Of a DNA stretch of 64,000 nucleotides, positions 52,800 to 61,328 are shown one piece after another. Positions within the stretch are counted from its first letter, which is position 1. Each line of letters begins with the position of its first letter. Source of the DNA: JACVRW01 sp963803245 (lineage in GTDB: Bacteria; Actinomycetota; Thermoleophilia; Solirubrobacterales; Thermoleophilaceae); contig CAWDLI010000007.1 of NCBI GenBank assembly GCA_963803245.1, forward strand, positions 66,534 through 130,533, written 5' to 3'. The translations under genes were made by a program, and so were the position numbers. The notes under the pieces were generated by a model. That model was not told where the DNA came from and searched no databases. It saw nothing but the letters and a program-made list of their open reading frames with translations.

Positions 52800-53698
52800 C
52801 AGACCGGAGCCCGCTCCCAGCTGTAGACGTGCCCAGGCTCGGGCTCCCACACCGTCGCGTTCTCGGCGCCGGGCAGCACCGCGATCGCGCGGTACTCGGA
52901 CGCCATCGCCACCCAGTCGTCCGTCTCGGCCATCACCGCCGGCTTGCACGCGATCGGATCGCGCAGGACCGCGAAGCCCTCCGCGGTGCCGACCGCGAAC
53001 GTGTAGAAGCCGTCGAGATCCTCGAGGCACCCCTCCAGCGCCTGCTCCAGGGAGGCGCCCTCGCTCATCCGGTGGGTGAGGTACCCGGCCGCCACCTCGG
53101 AGTCGTTGTCGGTCTGGAACTCGATCCCCTCGCGGCGAAGGCTCTGGCGCAGGCGGTTGTGGTTCGACAGCGAGCCGTTGTGCACGAGGCAGAGGTCGAG
53201 CCCCGTCGAGAACGGGTGGGAGTGCTCGGTGGTCACGCGGCTCTCGGTGGCCATGCGCGTGTGCCCGAGCGCGTGGCTCCCCTGCAGGTCGCGCAGCCCG
53301 AAGCGCTCCACGAACTCGCGCGGCGAGCCGGCCTCCTTGAAGATCTCGATCGCCTGCCCGGCGCTCATCACGCGCAGCTCGGGATGGTGCTCGTGGAGCC
53401 ACGCCTGCGCCACCTCGGCGTCGGCGTCCACGACGATCACGGCGTGGCTCGCGCGCAGCTGCGGACCGCCGGCGCCGAACTCATCGTCCAGTGCCGTGCG
53501 GACCGAGTCCCAGTCGTAGCCGGGCGGGCCGAACAGCGACACCTTCGAGGAGCCGGACGGCGCGGGCTCGCGGTAGAAGGCCACGCCGGCGCTGTCCGGA
53601 CCGCGGTCGCTCAGCTGGAGCAGCATGTCGCCCAAATGGCCCCCGAGGGAGCCGCTCACGTCGAGCGATTTGGAGAAGAGTCCGGCGATTCCACACAT
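52799..53698 (-). CDS. glxB: GlxB/MgsA-like class II glutamine amidotransferase subunit
   Basis: 299 residues. The N-terminus MCGIAGLFSK gives the catalytic Cys after Met removal; LQLSDRGPDSAGVAFYR and GHTRMATESRVTTEHSHPF, LVHNGSLSNHNRLRQSLRREG, TDNDSEVAAGYL are the Ntn-hydrolase signature regions. In this setting it would release methylamine (or ammonia) from a gamma-glutamyl amide and channel it to GlxD. First gene of the long minus-strand operon; its promoter faces that of the GS-like gene. Confidence 0.9.
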   Translation of the reverse strand: MCGIAGLFSKSLDVSGSLGGHLGDMLLQLSDRGPDSAGVAFYREPAPSGSSKVSLFGPPGYDWDSVRTALDDEFGAGGPQLRASHAVIVVDADAEVAQAWLHEHHPELRVMSAGQAIEIFKEAGSPREFVERFGLRDLQGSHALGHTRMATESRVTTEHSHPFSTGLDLCLVHNGSLSNHNRLRQSLRREGIEFQTDNDSEVAAGYLTHRMSEGASLEQALEGCLEDLDGFYTFAVGTAEGFAVLRDPIACKPAVMAETDDWVAMASEYRAIAVLPGAENATVWEPEPGHVYSWERAPV

Positions 53699-53771
53699 GG
53701 GCGAGACCACCGAGTCTAGGGTCGGCCCATGTGGAGACCCACGTCGCGCGGCGCACAATTCGATGCCGCGA

Positions 53772-53788
53772 TGTGTACGGATCGCACA
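53772..53788. promoter_or_regulatory. TGTG-N9-CACA inverted motif, copy 1
   Basis: TGTG-TACGGATCG-CACA lies in the divergent promoter between glxB and the GS-like gene. The same layout (TGTG-CGAATCCAA-CAC) is at 59136-59152, between the PucR regulator and amt. Read on the minus strand, this copy begins TGTGCGATCC. Candidate PucR-type operator. Confidence 0.4.
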
Positions 53789-53827
53789 TTGCCCGCGGGC
53801 ACGGCGAGCGGGTAGTTTGCTGGGCCG

Positions 53828-55207
53828 ATGAGCGACCAGCCATTCACAGCACCGAGCTCCCGTGAGGACGTGGAGCGCTACATCCGCGAAAACGACGTCG
53901 AGTTCCTGTTCGCGCAGTTCGTGGACATGCACGGGAAGCCGAACGCGAAGCTCGTTCCGGCCACCCACCTCGACGGCCTGCTCGAGGACGGGGCCGGGTT
54001 CGCCGGCTTCGCCGCCGGCGACATCGGCCAGGAGCCCCACGATCCGGACCTGGCCGCGATGCCGGACATTCGCTCGCTCACGCCGCTGCCCTGGCGCCCG
54101 AACGTGGCCCGCCTGGCGTGCGACGTGCACGTGGAGGGCGAGGAGTGGCCCTACTGCCCGCGCACGATCCTGCGCCGCCAGCTCGAGCGCGCGAAGGCCA
54201 TGGGGTTCGAGTTCATGCTCGGCGCCGAGCTCGAGTACTTCCTCGTGCGCATGCGCGAAGACGGCACGATCGAGCTGGCCGACCCGCTCGACACGCTCGA
54301 CCAGCCCTGTTACGACATGCGCGGCCTGACGCGCAATTTGGACTTCGTGTCGATGGTCGCCAAGAACATCACCGCCCTCGGGTGGGGCAACTACGCGACC
54401 GACCACGAGGACGCGAACGGCCAGTTCGAGCAGAACTTCGACTTCGCCGACGCGCTGACCACCTGCGACCGCTCGATCTTCTTCCGCTACATGGTCGAGT
54501 CGCTGGCGCAGGAGCGCGGCATGATCGCGACGTTCATGCCGAAGCCGTTCTCGCACCTCACCGGCAACGGCTGCCACTTCCACATGAGCCTCTGGCGCGA
54601 CGGCGAGAACGTGTTCGAGGCGGACCCGGCCGACGACCCCCGCGGGATGGGCCTATCGGAGACCGCGTACCAGTTCATCGGGGGGCTGAAGGCGCACGCC
54701 AAGGCCTACATCGCCGTGACCGCTCCCACCGTCACCTCGTACAAACGGCTCGTGGTCGGCACGCGCAGCGGCTCGAGCTGGGCACCGGTGTATGTGAGCT
54801 ATGGCTACAACAACCGCACGCAGATGCTCCGCATCCCCGCGGCGGGGCGCATCGAGGACCGCACCGTCGACGGGTCTTGCAACCCCTATCTCGGCGCGGC
54901 CGTGACGCTCGCCGCCGGCCTCGACGGAATCGAGCGCGGGCTCGAGCCGGGCGACCCGACCACGAAGCTCAATCTCCACGAGCTCACCGAGGACCAGCGC
55001 GAGGAGCTCGGCGTGGAGATGCTGCCCCCCACGCTGCTCGACGCGACGAGAGAGCTGGAGCAGGACGACGTGATGCGCGCGGCCCTCGGCACCACGCCGA
55101 AGGAGGACTACGTGGACTACTACGTGCGCACGAAGCAGCGCGAGTTCAGCGAGTGGCACAACGAGGTGTCGCAGTGGGAGGTCAACCGCTACCTGCAGCT
55201 CTACTGA
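53828..55207 (+). CDS. glnT: Type III glutamine-synthetase-like enzyme, probable gamma-glutamylmethylamide synthetase
   Basis: 459 residues. GS fold motifs: FLFAQFVDMHGKPNAKLVPATHL, GAELEYFLVRM, ATDHEDANGQFEQNFDFADAL (metal-binding Glu/Asp in place of GS I's HHE), ATFMPKPFSHLTGNGCHFHMSLW, TVTSYKRLVVG, and RIPAAGRIEDRTVDGSCNPYLGAAV. These match GlnT/GmaS rather than GlnA. It would join methylamine to glutamate with ATP. It is divergent from glxBCD-sox, the same gene partnership found in the N-methylglutamate pathway. ATG 53828. Confidence 0.88.
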   Translation: MSDQPFTAPSSREDVERYIRENDVEFLFAQFVDMHGKPNAKLVPATHLDGLLEDGAGFAGFAAGDIGQEPHDPDLAAMPDIRSLTPLPWRPNVARLACDVHVEGEEWPYCPRTILRRQLERAKAMGFEFMLGAELEYFLVRMREDGTIELADPLDTLDQPCYDMRGLTRNLDFVSMVAKNITALGWGNYATDHEDANGQFEQNFDFADALTTCDRSIFFRYMVESLAQERGMIATFMPKPFSHLTGNGCHFHMSLWRDGENVFEADPADDPRGMGLSETAYQFIGGLKAHAKAYIAVTAPTVTSYKRLVVGTRSGSSWAPVYVSYGYNNRTQMLRIPAAGRIEDRTVDGSCNPYLGAAVTLAAGLDGIERGLEPGDPTTKLNLHELTEDQREELGVEMLPPTLLDATRELEQDDVMRAALGTTPKEDYVDYYVRTKQREFSEWHNEVSQWEVNRYLQLY

Positions 55208-56421
55208 GCCGCGGGCTCCAGCAGGCCCAGGCGGCCGGCGAGCCACCGGGCCGGCAGCGCCTGTAGCAGCAGCGTCAGCACGATCGCCAGGGCCACCACG
55301 CTGGCGAACACGTCGCCGTCCGGCACGCCCAGCCCCGCCAGGACGCCCACGAGCGCGGCCGGCACGACCCCCGTCTCGCGCGTCCAGCAGAGGAAGGCCA
55401 GCTCGTTGCGGGTCCAGCGTGCCCCTCGATCCGGCAGCGCGCACACGGCGATGGTGATCGGGCGCGCCACCAGCATCAGCGTCGCGAGCACGGCGAGCGC
55501 CGGCAGCAGGTTGTCGCCCAGCTCGCTGAAGGGGATGTTCGCGCCGAGCACCATGAAGATGAGCAGGGTCACCAGGTCCGCGAGATGGAATGCGAACTGC
55601 CGCACGTCGTCGACGTGCGGCATGTTCTCCTCCCCCAGCCCCAGGTGCTCCATGTTCCCGACGATCAGGCCCGCCAGAAAGGCACCGAGGTAGCCGCTGC
55701 CGCCGGCCGTGTCGAGCGAGAAGAAGCTGATCGTGACCACGGCCAGCACCGCCAGCGGCGCGCTCTCGCGCCAGACCCCGGAGCGGTCGCTCGAGATGGC
55801 GGCCGCGAGCACGACCCCGGCCACGATGCCGATCACCGTGCTGATGCCCAGATCCACGAGAAAGTCGCTCGCCGGATCAGCGACGGACTGGCTCCCGGTG
55901 AGCACGACGCCGGCGAGCGTGAGGGCGAGCGCCGCGCCGGTCGGGTCGTTGAACGCGGACTCGGCGATCACCGTCTGCGCGAGCCTGGGCTTCAGCCGCG
56001 AGCGGACGAAGAGCGGGATCAGGATCGCCGGATCGGTCGGGGACAGCACGGCGCCCACGAGGAACGCCATGTCCCACGGCAGGTCGAATACGAAGTGCGC
56101 CGTGACGCCCACCATGAGCGTCGTGAGCACGACGCCGGGAACGGCGAGCATCGCCAGCGTCATCCACACGCCGCGCAGGATCGGCAGCGAGAGCGACAGC
56201 CCCCCGTAGAAGAGGATCAGCGATATGCCGAGCGTGAAGAGCAGCTGCGCGCCGAGCGAATCGAACGGCACGTCGACCACGTCGAGCGCCGACGAGCCGA
56301 ACAGGGCGCCGACCACCACCAGCAGGAGGATCTCCGGGATGCCGAGGAGCGACGCGACGAAGCGCGCCAGAAGCGCGCCCATGAGCAACAGGCTCAGCGT
56401 CAGGAAGATGTCGTCGGTCAT
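55201..56421 (-). CDS. CPA1-type cation/proton antiporter
   Basis: 406 residues with 11-12 membrane segments covering nearly the full length; no large C-terminal domain. LVVVGALFGSSALD, GVTAHFVFDLPWDMAFLVGAVLSPTDPAILIPLF (the family's transport-site Asp region), ESAFNDPTGAALALTLAGV and GFLAGLIVGNMEHLG are typical of NhaP/KefB-like exchangers. The ND pair in AFNDPTG is conserved. It converges with the GS-like gene, overlapping by 7 nt, and follows the sensor-like membrane protein by a 4-nt overlap. Confidence 0.9.
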   Translation of the reverse strand: MTDDIFLTLSLLLMGALLARFVASLLGIPEILLLVVVGALFGSSALDVVDVPFDSLGAQLLFTLGISLILFYGGLSLSLPILRGVWMTLAMLAVPGVVLTTLMVGVTAHFVFDLPWDMAFLVGAVLSPTDPAILIPLFVRSRLKPRLAQTVIAESAFNDPTGAALALTLAGVVLTGSQSVADPASDFLVDLGISTVIGIVAGVVLAAAISSDRSGVWRESAPLAVLAVVTISFFSLDTAGGSGYLGAFLAGLIVGNMEHLGLGEENMPHVDDVRQFAFHLADLVTLLIFMVLGANIPFSELGDNLLPALAVLATLMLVARPITIAVCALPDRGARWTRNELAFLCWTRETGVVPAALVGVLAGLGVPDGDVFASVVALAIVLTLLLQALPARWLAGRLGLLEPAAQ

Positions 56422-57062
56422 TCGCGCACGCGGTGGCCCTCGATCGCCAGGCGAGCGATGTCGATGGCCGTGACGAGCAGCAGCACGATTACGAGCGCTG
56501 CCCCGAGCCCCACCGCGATCAGCCCGCGGCGCGAGTCCTCCCGCGCGTCGTCGAACGCCTTCTCCGTCGCCCGGGCGCCGCGGGCCTCGTAACGGGCGAG
56601 TTCCTCGGAGCGGAGCGCCATCTGGTCGAACAGGCGCAGCTCCGGGCCGAGGAAGATCCGCTTGACAGTCGCGTCGTCGCCTCGTTGAAGCGCCGCGTAC
56701 GCGACGTCGTCGAGCTCCATGAAGCGGTCGAAGCGCACGCCGATCTCGCGCAGCAACCGGGCCTCATGCCGATCGCGGAGCTCCTTGCGCGCCACCGCGA
56801 AGTCGGCCCGGAAACGCTCGACCGAGCCCGTGAAGCGCGACCTTGATGCCCCGTCGTCATAGCCGTACGCCGTCTGCCACCCGTTGAAGTCGGTCACGCC
56901 GTACTTCAGGTCGAGTGCCAATCCGCGCCGGTCGGCACGGTCCTGCACCTCGTCGAAGCGCTCGCCGAGCCGGTCCATCCCGTGCAGGGCCACCGCGATG
57001 GTGACCACCGGGCCGATCACCGTGAGCAGGATGGCCACGTAGAGCTTCGCGCGGATGGTCAC
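56418..57062 (-). CDS. Sensor-like membrane protein without output domain
   Basis: 214 residues. TM1 at ~8-27, a helical extracytoplasmic domain (~28-178) rich in charged heptads, as in four-helix-bundle chemoreceptor-like sensors, and TM2 at ~180-200, followed by a short RLAIEGHRVRE tail. No HAMP, kinase or methyl-accepting part follows. It is co-translated with the antiporter (4-nt overlap), so it may modulate its activity. Confidence 0.72.
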   Translation of the reverse strand: MTIRAKLYVAILLTVIGPVVTIAVALHGMDRLGERFDEVQDRADRRGLALDLKYGVTDFNGWQTAYGYDDGASRSRFTGSVERFRADFAVARKELRDRHEARLLREIGVRFDRFMELDDVAYAALQRGDDATVKRIFLGPELRLFDQMALRSEELARYEARGARATEKAFDDAREDSRRGLIAVGLGAALVIVLLLVTAIDIARLAIEGHRVRE

Positions 57063-57094
57063 GCCCCAGCCTCCGCTATAGGGTGGCCGCGCGG

Positions 57095-57340
57095 ATGATC
57101 GTCTTCGTGTTCACCGGCCAGGCCCCGCTGATCCTCCTGGTCGCGTTGCTGATCCTCGTGTACCTCACCGGGCTCGAGCTGTGGCAGGAGAAGGACCTGC
57201 CGTTCCTGATCAAGGCGTGGTGGGTGCTCGTCGTGTTCCTGTTCCATGTGTTCGGCTACGCCGTGTTCAGGGTCTGGCTCGCGATGCGGAGACGGAACGC
57301 GTCTACTTCCCGCGAACCCGGTGCAGGCGGGCGACCTTGA
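57095..57340 (+). CDS. Small membrane protein of unknown function
   Basis: 81 residues. Two hydrophobic segments (~1-24 and ~38-62) flank the short charged turn LWQEKDLPFLIKAWW, followed by a basic tail (RRRNASTSREPGAGG). It resembles phospholipase_D-nuclease N-terminal-like double-TM proteins only in shape. Its 3' end overlaps the PucR gene (57303) by 38 nt on the opposite strand. Confidence 0.55.
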   Translation: MIVFVFTGQAPLILLVALLILVYLTGLELWQEKDLPFLIKAWWVLVVFLFHVFGYAVFRVWLAMRRRNASTSREPGAGGRP

Positions 57341-59108
57341 GCGCCAGCTCGAGTGAGAGCAGATCCTCCTCGGCCAGGTCGAGTCCCGTCACCCGCTCCA
57401 CACGCTCGAGGCGCTGACGCACTGTGTTCGGATGGATGTACAGGTCGCGCGCGCTCGCGGCGACGCTGCAGCGGGCTCCGAGATAGCGTTCCAGCGTCTC
57501 CACCAGCCGAGCGCTGCGGCGCGCGTCGTACGCCATCAGGTCCTCGACGGCCTGGCCGTAGCGGTCGTGCGGGGTCTCGTCGAGCTCCAGGTGCACGAGG
57601 TAGCGATAGGCCCCCAGTTGCTCGTAGGACACGGCGCCCCCGTCCGCGGTGAGCGAGGCCGCGATGCTTGCGGCGTCGGAGGCCTCCCGCAGCCGGCGCC
57701 GCGCGCTCCCCGCGCCGCGGTCCACGTCGCTCACCCCGACGTTCAGCCCCTCCTCCCTGGCGAGCTCGTCCACGACTCGCCAGAGCTCGTCGTCGGTCTG
57801 ATCGGTGGGCAGCGGCACCAGCGCGCGCACCCCGTCGTGCCGGGCATCGAAGAAGGCGCGCGGATAGAGGCGCTCGAGCCGGGTCTGGAAGCGCGCGGCC
57901 AGCTCCGGCCACGGGGCGCCGTCGGGGCGGCCGGGGGCCCGCTCGGCGTGGAGGAACAGGTGCGGGCGGCTGAGGTCGCACCGGGCGTCGCCCGCCTTGG
58001 CCTGGGCGGTCTCGATCGATCCCGCGGCCAGCGCCTCGAACATGTCCTTGACGATGTTCTCGGCGGTGAGGCGCTCGATCAGCGCGGCCTTCTTCAGGCC
58101 CACCGCCGTCTGGTTTGCCACCGCGCGGAGCAGGTCGCCGTCGTCCTCGGCGAAGGGCCGGCCGCGGACCACGCAGGCGAGGATGCCCAGTTGCTCGTCG
58201 CCGGCGACGAGTGGGGCGACGAGGATGCCGTCGTCGTCGAGCTCGGCGGCGGCCACGCCCGCGGCGCGCGTCCGGCCGCCCTTCTCACGGCGCATGAGGT
58301 CGAGCAGAAGGGCGGCGCGTCCCGGCCGCGGCTCCGCCTCGGGCGCATCGGGAGGATCGGATCCCACCAGCACCAGCTCGTCGGCATCCGCATCGAGCCG
58401 CCAGATCTGGCAGGCGTCGGCCCCGAGCAGCTGCCGGGCGCCGCGCGTGACGGCGTCGTAGAGATCCTCGCGCAGGGTCACCGCCGCGAGCGAGTGACTC
58501 AGCTGCGTGAGTGTCGTGAGCGCGTCCACGCGCCGCCGCGTCTCCTCGAAGAGCTGGGCGTTCTCGATCGCGCCACCCACCAGTGACGCCGTGTGCACCA
58601 GGAAGTTGAGGACGTCCTCGTCGAACTCGCGCGGCGCCTCGGTGTGCAGCACGATCACGCCGATCACGTCGCCGGCGCGCGCGAGGATCGGAACGGCGAC
58701 CATCGACTGGAAGCGCTCCTCCTCCAGCTCCGGCACGTACTTCATGCGCGGGTCCTCGAGGGCGCGCTCGCGAATGAACTCGGCGGTCTTCGTCCGGGCC
58801 ACCCACCCCGTCAGGCCCTCGCCGCGCCTGAGCGACAGCGTTCCCACGAGGTGGGCGTAGCGCGACGAGGCCGCGCGCAGCACGAGCCGGTCGTCCTCCG
58901 CGAAATAGATGAAGCAGGCGTTGCAGCCGGTCGCATCGGTGGCGATGTCCACGATGCCGCCGAGCACCCGCTCGAGCGCCAGCGAGGACGACACTGTCTT
59001 GATGACCGCGTAGAGCGTCTCGTTCTCGCGCCGCACCCGGCTGAGCGCATCGCCGCCCTCGGTGACCTGTGAGACCGTCACACGAGCCCTCCTTTCCGTG
59101 GCGGGCAT
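57303..59108 (-). CDS. GAF-GAF-PucR family transcriptional regulator
   Basis: 601 residues. Two GAF-type sensor domains: ~35-185 (LERVLGGIVDIATDATGCNACFIYF ... GWVARTK ... VPILARAGDVIGVIVLHT) and ~195-350. A CdaR/PucR GGDEF-like middle part follows, then the PucR C-terminal HTH (LVETLERYLGARCSVAASARDLYIHPNTVRQRLERVERVTGLDL). PucR regulators often control purine, amine or ammonium-related genes. It is divergent from amt and 2 kb from the methylamine-type locus, and may control them through the TGTG-N9-CAC motif (inference). Confidence 0.88.
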   Translation of the reverse strand: MPATERRARVTVSQVTEGGDALSRVRRENETLYAVIKTVSSSLALERVLGGIVDIATDATGCNACFIYFAEDDRLVLRAASSRYAHLVGTLSLRRGEGLTGWVARTKTAEFIRERALEDPRMKYVPELEEERFQSMVAVPILARAGDVIGVIVLHTEAPREFDEDVLNFLVHTASLVGGAIENAQLFEETRRRVDALTTLTQLSHSLAAVTLREDLYDAVTRGARQLLGADACQIWRLDADADELVLVGSDPPDAPEAEPRPGRAALLLDLMRREKGGRTRAAGVAAAELDDDGILVAPLVAGDEQLGILACVVRGRPFAEDDGDLLRAVANQTAVGLKKAALIERLTAENIVKDMFEALAAGSIETAQAKAGDARCDLSRPHLFLHAERAPGRPDGAPWPELAARFQTRLERLYPRAFFDARHDGVRALVPLPTDQTDDELWRVVDELAREEGLNVGVSDVDRGAGSARRRLREASDAASIAASLTADGGAVSYEQLGAYRYLVHLELDETPHDRYGQAVEDLMAYDARRSARLVETLERYLGARCSVAASARDLYIHPNTVRQRLERVERVTGLDLAEEDLLSLELALKVARLHRVRGK

Positions 59109-59135
59109 GGTAGCCCCGGTTGCAGGGCCACCCTA

Positions 59136-59152
59136 TGTGCGAATCCAACACT
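59136..59152. promoter_or_regulatory. TGTG-N9-CAC inverted motif, copy 2
   Basis: TGTG-CGAATCCAA-CACT sits between the divergent PucR and amt genes, matching the motif at 53772-53788. Candidate operator of the PucR regulator. Confidence 0.4.
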
Positions 59153-59287
59153 CGTCCAGCGCCAGAGCTGTGCGGACCTCCATTGCACCCATCTGTCCAA
59201 GGGGGTTAGGTTCGCTCCCGCGTGGCTGGCCACAACGGTCTTCTGATGACTCGCACGGCGATAGCGCCTGCGGGCGGGAGGGAATGA

Positions 59288-60724
59288 ATGTTCCACACGT
59301 TCCTGGCGCAGGTGCAGAGCCTCGAGGAGGCCGCCCCGGTCGAGGCGCAGACGCTCGACAGCGTGATCCTCGGCGAGCAGTTCTACTTCTGGACAGTCGT
59401 CCTGATGTGGCTCATCCACGCAGGCTTCATGACCTACGAGGCCGGTGTGGCACGTCGCAAGAACGTGATGGCCACGGCGATGAAGAACATCCTCACGATC
59501 GCCGCGGTCACGCCGACCTTCTACTACTTCGGCTGGTGGGTCTACAACTGCAACCAGCCGGGCCTGCCGATCGGCCCGGGCTCGAGCGACTTCACCGCCG
59601 CCGCCTGCCAGGGAGGCATCCCGTGGAGCGACGCCTTCGGGCCGAACCTCACCAACAACATCAACCTCATCTTCTTCCTGGCGTTCCTGCTGTTCTCGTG
59701 GACGACGGCTTCGATCATGTCGGGTGCGCTGCTGGAGCGGGTGCGCCTGTCCGCATACCTGCTGCTCGCGGCGATCCTCGGCTCGGTCGTATGGATCCTC
59801 GACGCGGCCTGGGGCTGGAGCGCCGGCGGCTGGATGACGCTGCGCTTCGGGTTCCACGACTCGATCGCCTCGGGGGTCGTGCACGGCGTGGCGGGAGCCT
59901 TCACGCTCGGGGTGCTGTTCCACCTCGGGCCGCGCATCGGCAAGTACACGAAGGAGGGGCTCGTACGCCGCTTCCGGCCGAACAACCTCCACATCACGCT
60001 GCTCGGGCTGATGCTCATCTTCACCGGCTTCTACGCCTTCTACGGGGCCTGTCTCGTGATCGCGTCCACGTCCTTCCCGGGCTGGGCATCGATCTACCTC
60101 AGCCCGACCACGCTCGGCTCGATCAGCATGGTGATCACCTTCGGCTTCGCGGGCGGATTCACCGGCGGCTACTTCGCCAGTAGGGGCGACCCCTTCTGGA
60201 CGGTCTCGGGCGGCCTCGCGGGCGTGATTGGGGTGTCGGCGGGGGCGGACGTGTACGCGCCGAGCCTGGCGTACCTCCTCGCCATGGCCACGGCTGCCCT
60301 CGCCGTCTACGTGGGCAACTGGATCGAGATGAAGATGCGCGTGGACGACGTGGTCGGCGCGGTGGCCGTGCACGGCTTCAGCGGCTTCGCCGGCGTCTTC
60401 TGGGTGGGAGTGTTCGCGGCCGGATACCCCACCGGCCTGAACAACGTGGACTCGAGCATCTGGGGGCAGCTGCTCGGAATCGCGACCTTCGTCCCGCTCG
60501 GGTTCCTGTCCGGGTGGGCATCCGCCTGGCTGCTCAAGAAGCTCAACCTGCTGCGTGTCCCGCCGGAGGTCGAGATCGCAGGCCTCGACACGGCCGAGTA
60601 CGAGCCGGACATCTACCTGCCCGAGGTCGGCAGGGAGCCGGAGCTGCTCGTGGAGCCCGACGGGACCCTGGTGGACGCCAGAGCGGTCATCGTCGAGGAA
60701 GCCCGGGAACTGGTGAACAGGTAA
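59288..60724 (+). CDS. amt: Amt-family ammonium (or methylammonium) transporter
   Basis: 478 residues with 11 membrane segments. MTYEAGVARRKNV, the first pore histidine in SGVVHGVAGAFTLG and the second in GAVAVHGFSGFAGVFWVG match the twin-His pore of Amt/Mep/Rh. The external Trp/Phe gate region and the C-terminal cytosolic domain (LLRVPPEVEIAGLDTAEYEPDIY) are present. There is no glnK; two tiny membrane genes follow instead. Given the neighbouring methylamine-type locus, methylammonium is a possible substrate. ATG 59288 follows a GGAGGGA site. Confidence 0.93.
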   Translation: MFHTFLAQVQSLEEAAPVEAQTLDSVILGEQFYFWTVVLMWLIHAGFMTYEAGVARRKNVMATAMKNILTIAAVTPTFYYFGWWVYNCNQPGLPIGPGSSDFTAAACQGGIPWSDAFGPNLTNNINLIFFLAFLLFSWTTASIMSGALLERVRLSAYLLLAAILGSVVWILDAAWGWSAGGWMTLRFGFHDSIASGVVHGVAGAFTLGVLFHLGPRIGKYTKEGLVRRFRPNNLHITLLGLMLIFTGFYAFYGACLVIASTSFPGWASIYLSPTTLGSISMVITFGFAGGFTGGYFASRGDPFWTVSGGLAGVIGVSAGADVYAPSLAYLLAMATAALAVYVGNWIEMKMRVDDVVGAVAVHGFSGFAGVFWVGVFAAGYPTGLNNVDSSIWGQLLGIATFVPLGFLSGWASAWLLKKLNLLRVPPEVEIAGLDTAEYEPDIYLPEVGREPELLVEPDGTLVDARAVIVEEARELVNR

Positions 60725-60733
60725 GGAGACGAG

Positions 60734-61076
60734 ATGCCGGCGATAATCAACAGCTCTCCCGAATGCGTCACCAACGTGGAGGGTGCCAAGCCCGCGGATG
60801 ACGCGGCCGACTTCATCATCCAGGCCAACTACCAGGACTGCGCGGGGTTCATGACCTTCGGCCCCGGCACGACCTACGGAGAGGGGGGTACCTCCGCGGC
60901 CACCTCCTACTACGTCCTGACGTGGTTGGGGATTGCGGTCATGGTGCTGGTCTTCGTGGCCTGGATCGTCTATCGAGAACCGGCGGCTGATTGCCTACGT
61001 CGCGAACAACGCGCTGAGCCGCGACACCGGACCGCCACCACAGCCAGGAACACCATCACTGGGAGACAACGTATGA
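60734..61076 (+). pseudogene. Small membrane protein after amt, one frameshift
   Basis: About 114 residues when the frame is joined: SSPECVTNVEGAKPADDAADFIIQANYQDCAGFMTFGPGTTYGEGG, then one membrane segment (VLTWLGIAVMVLVFVAWIVY). Near 60971 one extra base shifts the frame; the other frame continues ENRRLIAYVANNALSRDTG and ends in TGA at 61074, overlapping the next gene by ATGA. The natural stop/start overlap supports one intact gene with a sequencing error. The four Cys/Asp-rich external segment is unusual; function unknown. Confidence 0.65.
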
Positions 61077-61222
61077 GCCGGCAGATCGAGTTCCCGCCGA
61101 ACCAGACGCACAAGAAGTCGTTCGAGATGGCGATGCTCGCGTTCTCGATCATCTGTGCGATCGTGGTTCTCGTGATCGTGCTGTTCACGAACATCGGGAA
61201 CGAGTTCCGTCCCACTGTCTGA
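61073..61222 (+). CDS. Tiny single-pass membrane protein
   Basis: 49 residues: a polar N-terminus (SRQIEFPPNQTHKKSFEMA) and one membrane helix (MLAFSIICAIVVLVIVLFTNIG). ATG 61073 overlaps the previous stop; GGGAGA lies 7 nt upstream. It forms a three-gene unit with amt; likely a small subunit or modulator of the transporter (inference). Confidence 0.62.
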   Translation: MSRQIEFPPNQTHKKSFEMAMLAFSIICAIVVLVIVLFTNIGNEFRPTV

Positions 61223-61328
61223 CGCCTCCGATCTGCGAGTCGGCGACGGCCTACCGGCCCGGGACGCAAAGCAAGCGCGCGCTCGCGGAGGCCTGACCGA
61301 TCGCAAGCCATGGCTGCGCGGCGGCTTC

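Noticed and set aside
46841..53402. Long antisense or alternate-frame reading frames over the sox/glx genes
   Set aside because: They lack conserved motifs, while the chosen frames show full family signatures and end-to-start overlaps.
60734..61222. One 162-residue protein covering both post-amt genes
   Set aside because: Its middle (RREQRAEPRHRTATTARN) is unnatural; the other frame gives a good continuation and a TGA overlapping the next ATG.
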